Below are positions 16,950-19,819 of a stretch of 19,819 nucleotides of DNA, piece after piece (positions within the stretch are counted from its first letter, which is position 1; each line of letters opens with the position of its first letter). Source of the DNA: Acidobacteriota bacterium (lineage in GTDB: Bacteria > Acidobacteriota > Holophagae > Thermotomaculales > Thermotomaculaceae); contig JAMOUY010000404.1 in assembly GCA_027067895.1 (NCBI GenBank), positions 1 through 19,819 on the forward strand, written 5' to 3'. The notes beneath the pieces were generated by a model that saw nothing but the letters and a program-made list of their open reading frames with translations, did no database searches and was not told where the DNA came from. A program made the position numbers and the translations under genes.

Positions 16950-17243
16950 CTACACATTATCAAAGAAATCAATCTTCTGTTCTTTATCGGCAAGGTAAAC
17001 AATCGCTTTTTTCCAGTCTCTTCTTTTTCCTTCAAATCTTCCGAGTCTCTTCTTTTTACCTTTAACGTTTATGGTCCTCACCGATTTAACCTTAACCCCA
17101 AAAATCTTCTCAACCGCTTTTTTAATTTGAGGCTTTGTTGCATCTTTTGCAACCTCAAACGTATAAGCATTCTCCCTCTCTTGAAGAAAGGTGCTCCTTT
17201 CGGAAAGTATTGGCTTGATTATAATATCGTATTCGGTTCTCAT
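16950..17243 (-). CDS. rplW: 50S ribosomal protein L23
   Basis: A 97-residue L23, which sits at the tunnel exit and docks trigger factor and SRP. It opens MRTEYDIIIKPILSERSTFLQE and has YTFEVAKDATKPQIKKAVEKIFGVKVKSVRTINVKGKKKRLGRFEGKRRDWKKAIVYL. Its ATG overlaps the rplD stop in an ATGA arrangement. Confidence 0.98.
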   Translation of the reverse strand: MRTEYDIIIKPILSERSTFLQERENAYTFEVAKDATKPQIKKAVEKIFGVKVKSVRTINVKGKKKRLGRFEGKRRDWKKAIVYLADKEQKIDFFDNV

Positions 17244-17863
17244 TTGAGCACCTCCTCAATTTTCTTCAATCCGTCCAGACTCAAAAGAATGTAATCATAT
17301 TTCATAAGGTCAAACACATTTAAGTCTGAGGCAACAAGAGATTTGAGCCTAGGGATATTTCTTGAAGAAAGATAAAGGTTTTTGTTTAATTTTCCGTCAA
17401 CAAGCAATCCGGAATCAACCTGCAACCCCTTGATTACCTTTTCATAAACAAACTTTGTTTTAGGTTTTTCAATTTCAAACCTGTCAACAACAAACAATTT
17501 TTCATTTCTCAGTTTGTCAGAAAGAAGCATTTTAATTGCTTTTCTTCTTTTCTTTTTGGGAAATTTCACGGAAAAATCCCTTGGTTTGGGTCCGTGTACA
17601 GTTCCACCACCAACCCATAAAGGCGACCTTATACTTCCGTGTCTTGCCCTACCGGTTCCTTTCTGTCTCCAAGGTTTTTTGCCTCCGCCTCTAACATCTT
17701 TTCTGTTTTTTGTTGAAGCGGTACCAACCCTCTTGTTCGCAAGTGTTGCGTTTAACGCTTCCCAAACAAGATGTTCGTTTAACTCAACCTCAAAAATAGA
17801 AGGGTTGAGTTCCACTTCGTCAACAACCTGATTTTCAAGATTTATTACTTTAACCTTAGCCAT
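17240..17863 (-). CDS. rplD: 50S ribosomal protein L4
   Basis: A 207-residue L4, whose loop reaches into the exit tunnel. The loop block is NKRVGTASTKNRKDVRGGGKKPWRQKGTGRARHGSIRSPLWVGGGTVHGPKPRDFS (about 44-98). The C-terminal globular domain ends VLSLDGLKKIEEVLK-like. In E. coli, L4 also represses its own operon by binding the S10 leader. No such leader exists here, because rpsJ follows tuf by 13 bases, so that control is unlikely in this form. Confidence 0.98.
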   Translation of the reverse strand: MAKVKVINLENQVVDEVELNPSIFEVELNEHLVWEALNATLANKRVGTASTKNRKDVRGGGKKPWRQKGTGRARHGSIRSPLWVGGGTVHGPKPRDFSVKFPKKKRRKAIKMLLSDKLRNEKLFVVDRFEIEKPKTKFVYEKVIKGLQVDSGLLVDGKLNKNLYLSSRNIPRLKSLVASDLNVFDLMKYDYILLSLDGLKKIEEVLK

Positions 17864-17874
17864 AATCTACCCCA

Positions 17875-18498
17875 CTAAGCCTTATTTATGAAAACATAGC
17901 TGCCACGACTTCCGGGGACAGCACCTTTTACAATTAAAAGGTTATTTTCTTTATCAATACCTACAACCTTCAAACCTTTAACGGTAACTTTCTTGTTTCC
18001 CATCTGACCGGGAAGCTTTTTACCGGGAAAAACTCTTGAAGGCCAAGCACACTGACCGATAGAACCGGGAGCCCTGTGGAACATAGAACCGTGAGTTGCT
18101 CTTCCACCGCCGAATCCATGTCTTTTAACAACACCCTGAAAACCCTTACCTTTGGATTTTCCCGTAATATTAACTTTTTCCACACCTTCAAAGATTTCAA
18201 CAGTAACTTTCTGGCCCGGCTCAACCTCTCCGTCGCCATTAGGTTTGAATTCTTTCAAAACCCTAACAGCACCAACACCTGCTTTTTCAAGGTGTCCTTT
18301 AATAGGCTTTTTAATATTTTTGGGATTGATACTTTCCACAAGCCCCAACTGGACTGCTTCATATTTATCCCTGTCTTTTGTTTTTACTTGAACAACGACA
18401 CATGGCCCCGCTTTTATCAAAGTTACAGGTACTAACCTTCCGTTTTCGTCAAATACCTGCGACATTCCAATTTTTTTGCCAATAAGTCCGTTAACCAT
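17875..18498 (-). CDS. rplC: 50S ribosomal protein L3
   Basis: A 207-residue L3, an early-assembly protein that reaches the peptidyl-transferase centre. It opens MVNGLIGKKIGMSQVF, then KGKGFQGVVKRHGFGGGRATHGSMFHRAPGSIG, followed by the loop region with PSRVFPGKKLPGQMG, which points at the A-site side. I place the start at ATG 18498, eight bases after GGAGG. A longer reading from ATG 18528 would add ten residues and swallow that GGAGG. The 34-base gap after rpsJ is the longest within the superoperon. Confidence 0.97.
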   Translation of the reverse strand: MVNGLIGKKIGMSQVFDENGRLVPVTLIKAGPCVVVQVKTKDRDKYEAVQLGLVESINPKNIKKPIKGHLEKAGVGAVRVLKEFKPNGDGEVEPGQKVTVEIFEGVEKVNITGKSKGKGFQGVVKRHGFGGGRATHGSMFHRAPGSIGQCAWPSRVFPGKKLPGQMGNKKVTVKGLKVVGIDKENNLLIVKGAVPGSRGSYVFINKA

Positions 18499-18532
18499 AA
18501 CATCTTCCTCCAAATTCAACTGCAACATTTAA

Positions 18533-18856
18533 TTAATTCTTCTTTTCCGTAGCCTTAATCTCCACATTTACTCCGGCCGGGAGTTCCAATTTCATCAATG
18601 CTTCAATTGTATTCTCCGTCGGCTCAAGTATGTCAATCAATCTTTTGTGCACTCTAATTTCAAACTGCTCTCTTGATTTTTTATTGACATGCGGAGACCT
18701 GATTACGGTAAATCTTGATATCTCGGTAGGAAGAGGAATAGGCCCAGAAACCTTTGAGCCTGTTCTCTTCGCCGTTTCCACAATCTCAGTAGTAGATTGA
18801 TCCAAAACTCTGTGATCGTATGCTTTCAATCTTATTCTAATCCTATCGCTTCTCAT
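18533..18856 (-). CDS. rpsJ: 30S ribosomal protein S10
   Basis: A 107-residue S10, part of the head of the small subunit and also the NusE partner of NusB in antitermination. It opens [72 protein letters not shown] is the diagnostic middle. It lies only 13 bases after tuf, so there is no separate S10 leader or promoter. Confidence 0.98.
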   Translation of the reverse strand: MRSDRIRIRLKAYDHRVLDQSTTEIVETAKRTGSKVSGPIPLPTEISRFTVIRSPHVNKKSREQFEIRVHKRLIDILEPTENTIEALMKLELPAGVNVEIKATEKKN

Positions 18857-18869
18857 AAATCAATCTCCA

Positions 18870-19819
18870 TTATTCAATAATCTCGGTAACTGTTCCTGCT
18901 CCAACAGTCCTTCCGCCTTCCCTGATTGCAAATCTTAATCCCTTTTCCATAGCAATCGGGGTTATCAACTCAACCTTGATTGTAAGGTTGTCGCCGGGCA
19001 TTACAACTTCTCTGCCATCTGGCAAGTCTATTGTGCCGGTAACGTCGGTTGTCCTGAAATAGAACTGAGGTCTGTATCCCTGTCTGAAAGGCTTGTGCCT
19101 TCCGCCTTCGTCTTTGGTAAGAATGTAAACTTCACCCATGAATTTGGTGTGAGGTGTGATTGAACCGGGTTTGGCTACAACCTGTCCTCTTTCTACTTCT
19201 CTCTTGTCGGTTCCTCTCAAAAGCAAACCAACGTTGTCTCCCGCTTCTCCTCTGTCAAGGATTTTTCTGAACATTTCAACGCCGGTTACAACTCTTTTGA
19301 TTGTAGGCCTGATTCCAACGATTTCTACTTCTTCACCGGTGGTGATTACGCCTCTTTCTATTCTTCCGGTTACAACGGTTCCTCTTCCGGAGATGGAGAA
19401 TACGTCTTCTATGGGCATTAAGAAGGGTTTATCTATGTCTCTTTCGGGAAGAGGTATGAATTCGTCAACTGCGTCCATGAGTTCAAGGATGGGACCGCAG
19501 TTGGGGCATTCTCTCTTTCCGCATGCGCATTCTAACGCTTTCAATGCACTGCCTTTGATTACAGGTACTTCGTCTCCCGGGAATTGGTATTCGTTGAGAA
19601 GGTCTCTTACTTCCATTTCAACGAGTTCAATGAGTTCGGGGTCGTCTACCATGTCTACTTTGTTCAGGAATACTACAATGTAGGGAACGTTAACTTGCCT
19701 TGCCAAAAGAATGTGCTCTCTTGTCTGAGGCATGGGACCGTCGTATGCGGATACAACGAGGATTGCTCCGTCCATCTGCGCTGCACCGGTAATCATGTTT
19801 TTTACGTAGTCTGCGTGGC
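18870..19819 (-). CDS. tuf: Elongation factor Tu (5' end beyond window)
   Basis: The C-terminal ~316 residues of EF-Tu, the GTPase that carries aminoacyl-tRNA to the ribosome. The reading frame continues to the window edge and begins inside the G3 motif ([17 protein letters not shown] region). G4 is NKVD in [12 protein letters not shown], and G5 is in [10 protein letters not shown]. Domains 2 and 3 follow: [18 protein letters not shown], then [17 protein letters not shown] and MPGDN, ending AGTVTEIIE. After the G5 loop comes a Cys-x-Cys-x4-Cys-x2-Cys insert (19497-19529) in a loop of the G domain. It lies 13 bases before rpsJ, as in a joined str-S10 operon. Confidence 0.98.
   Translation of the reverse strand, partial: HADYVKNMITGAAQMDGAILVVSAYDGPMPQTREHILLARQVNVPYIVVFLNKVDMVDDPELIELVEMEVRDLLNEYQFPGDEVPVIKGSALKALECACGKRECPNCGPILELMDAVDEFIPLPERDIDKPFLMPIEDVFSISGRGTVVTGRIERGVITTGEEVEIVGIRPTIKRVVTGVEMFRKILDRGEAGDNVGLLLRGTDKREVERGQVVAKPGSITPHTKFMGEVYILTKDEGGRHKPFRQGYRPQFYFRTTDVTGTIDLPDGREVVMPGDNLTIKVELITPIAMEKGLRFAIREGGRTVGAGTVTEIIE

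Noticed and set aside
19156..19683. Plus-strand ORF of 175 residues opposite tuf
   Set aside because: It is a known kind of shadow ORF, produced by the codon bias of tuf; Ser/Leu/Thr-rich with no domain.
1..19819. tRNA, rRNA, CRISPR array, insertion sequence, attachment site
   Set aside because: The window is filled by minus-strand genes with gaps of at most about 42 bases. No cloverleaf, repeated spacer pattern, transposase motif or terminal inverted repeat was seen.

Overview
This is a chromosomal window from a bacterium. All 35 genes lie on the minus strand, so the story reads from position 19819 down to 1. The DNA is AT-rich by eye. Nearly every gene has a purine-rich Shine-Dalgarno sequence (AGGAGG, GGAGG or GGAGGTGA type), and TTG and GTG starts are frequent. 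Several proteins carry the cysteine (zinc-type) forms: S4, short S14, L24, L36 and the adenylate kinase LID. EF-Tu has a four-cysteine insert. Together these suggest a free-living, anaerobic or thermophilic, deep-branching Gram-negative lineage. A member of the Acidobacteriota or a deltaproteobacterial-type phylum would fit, but that placement is a guess from gene style, not a demonstrated affiliation.

Region 1 (19819 to 4499) is the universal translation superoperon: tuf (5' end outside the window), then the S10, spc and alpha blocks. The order is rpsJ-rplC-rplD-rplW-rplB-rpsS-rplV-rpsC-rplP-rpmC-rpsQ-rplN-rplX-rplE-rpsN-rpsH-rplF-rplR-rpsE-rpmD-rplO-secY-adk-infA-rpmJ-rpsM-rpsK-rpsD-rpoA-rplQ. 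Gaps are 9 to 34 bases, or genes overlap by 1 to 11 bases, so there is no room for a conventional internal promoter outside coding DNA. The block makes ribosomal proteins, the protein-export channel SecY, adenylate kinase, initiation factor IF1 and the RNA polymerase alpha subunit. The map gene, often found between adk and infA, is absent. rplQ ends in a long Lys/Glu/Ala tail and is followed by a clear intrinsic terminator.

Region 2 (4495 to 1) is a four-gene accessory cassette just past that terminator: a 62-residue two-helix membrane protein, a VanZ-like membrane protein, a NUDIX hydrolase, and a very large protein truncated by the window edge. The large protein (1112 residues visible) has an N-terminal serine/threonine kinase domain, a central AAA/STAND ATPase and a helical TPR-like C-terminal half. 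Successive genes overlap by 8, 38 and 34 bases, so the four are probably co-transcribed and translationally coupled. This cassette is the least ordinary part of the window. Its function as a unit cannot be read from sequence alone.

No rRNA, tRNA, CRISPR array, insertion sequence or plus-strand gene was found. No stretch longer than about 45 bases lacks a gene.
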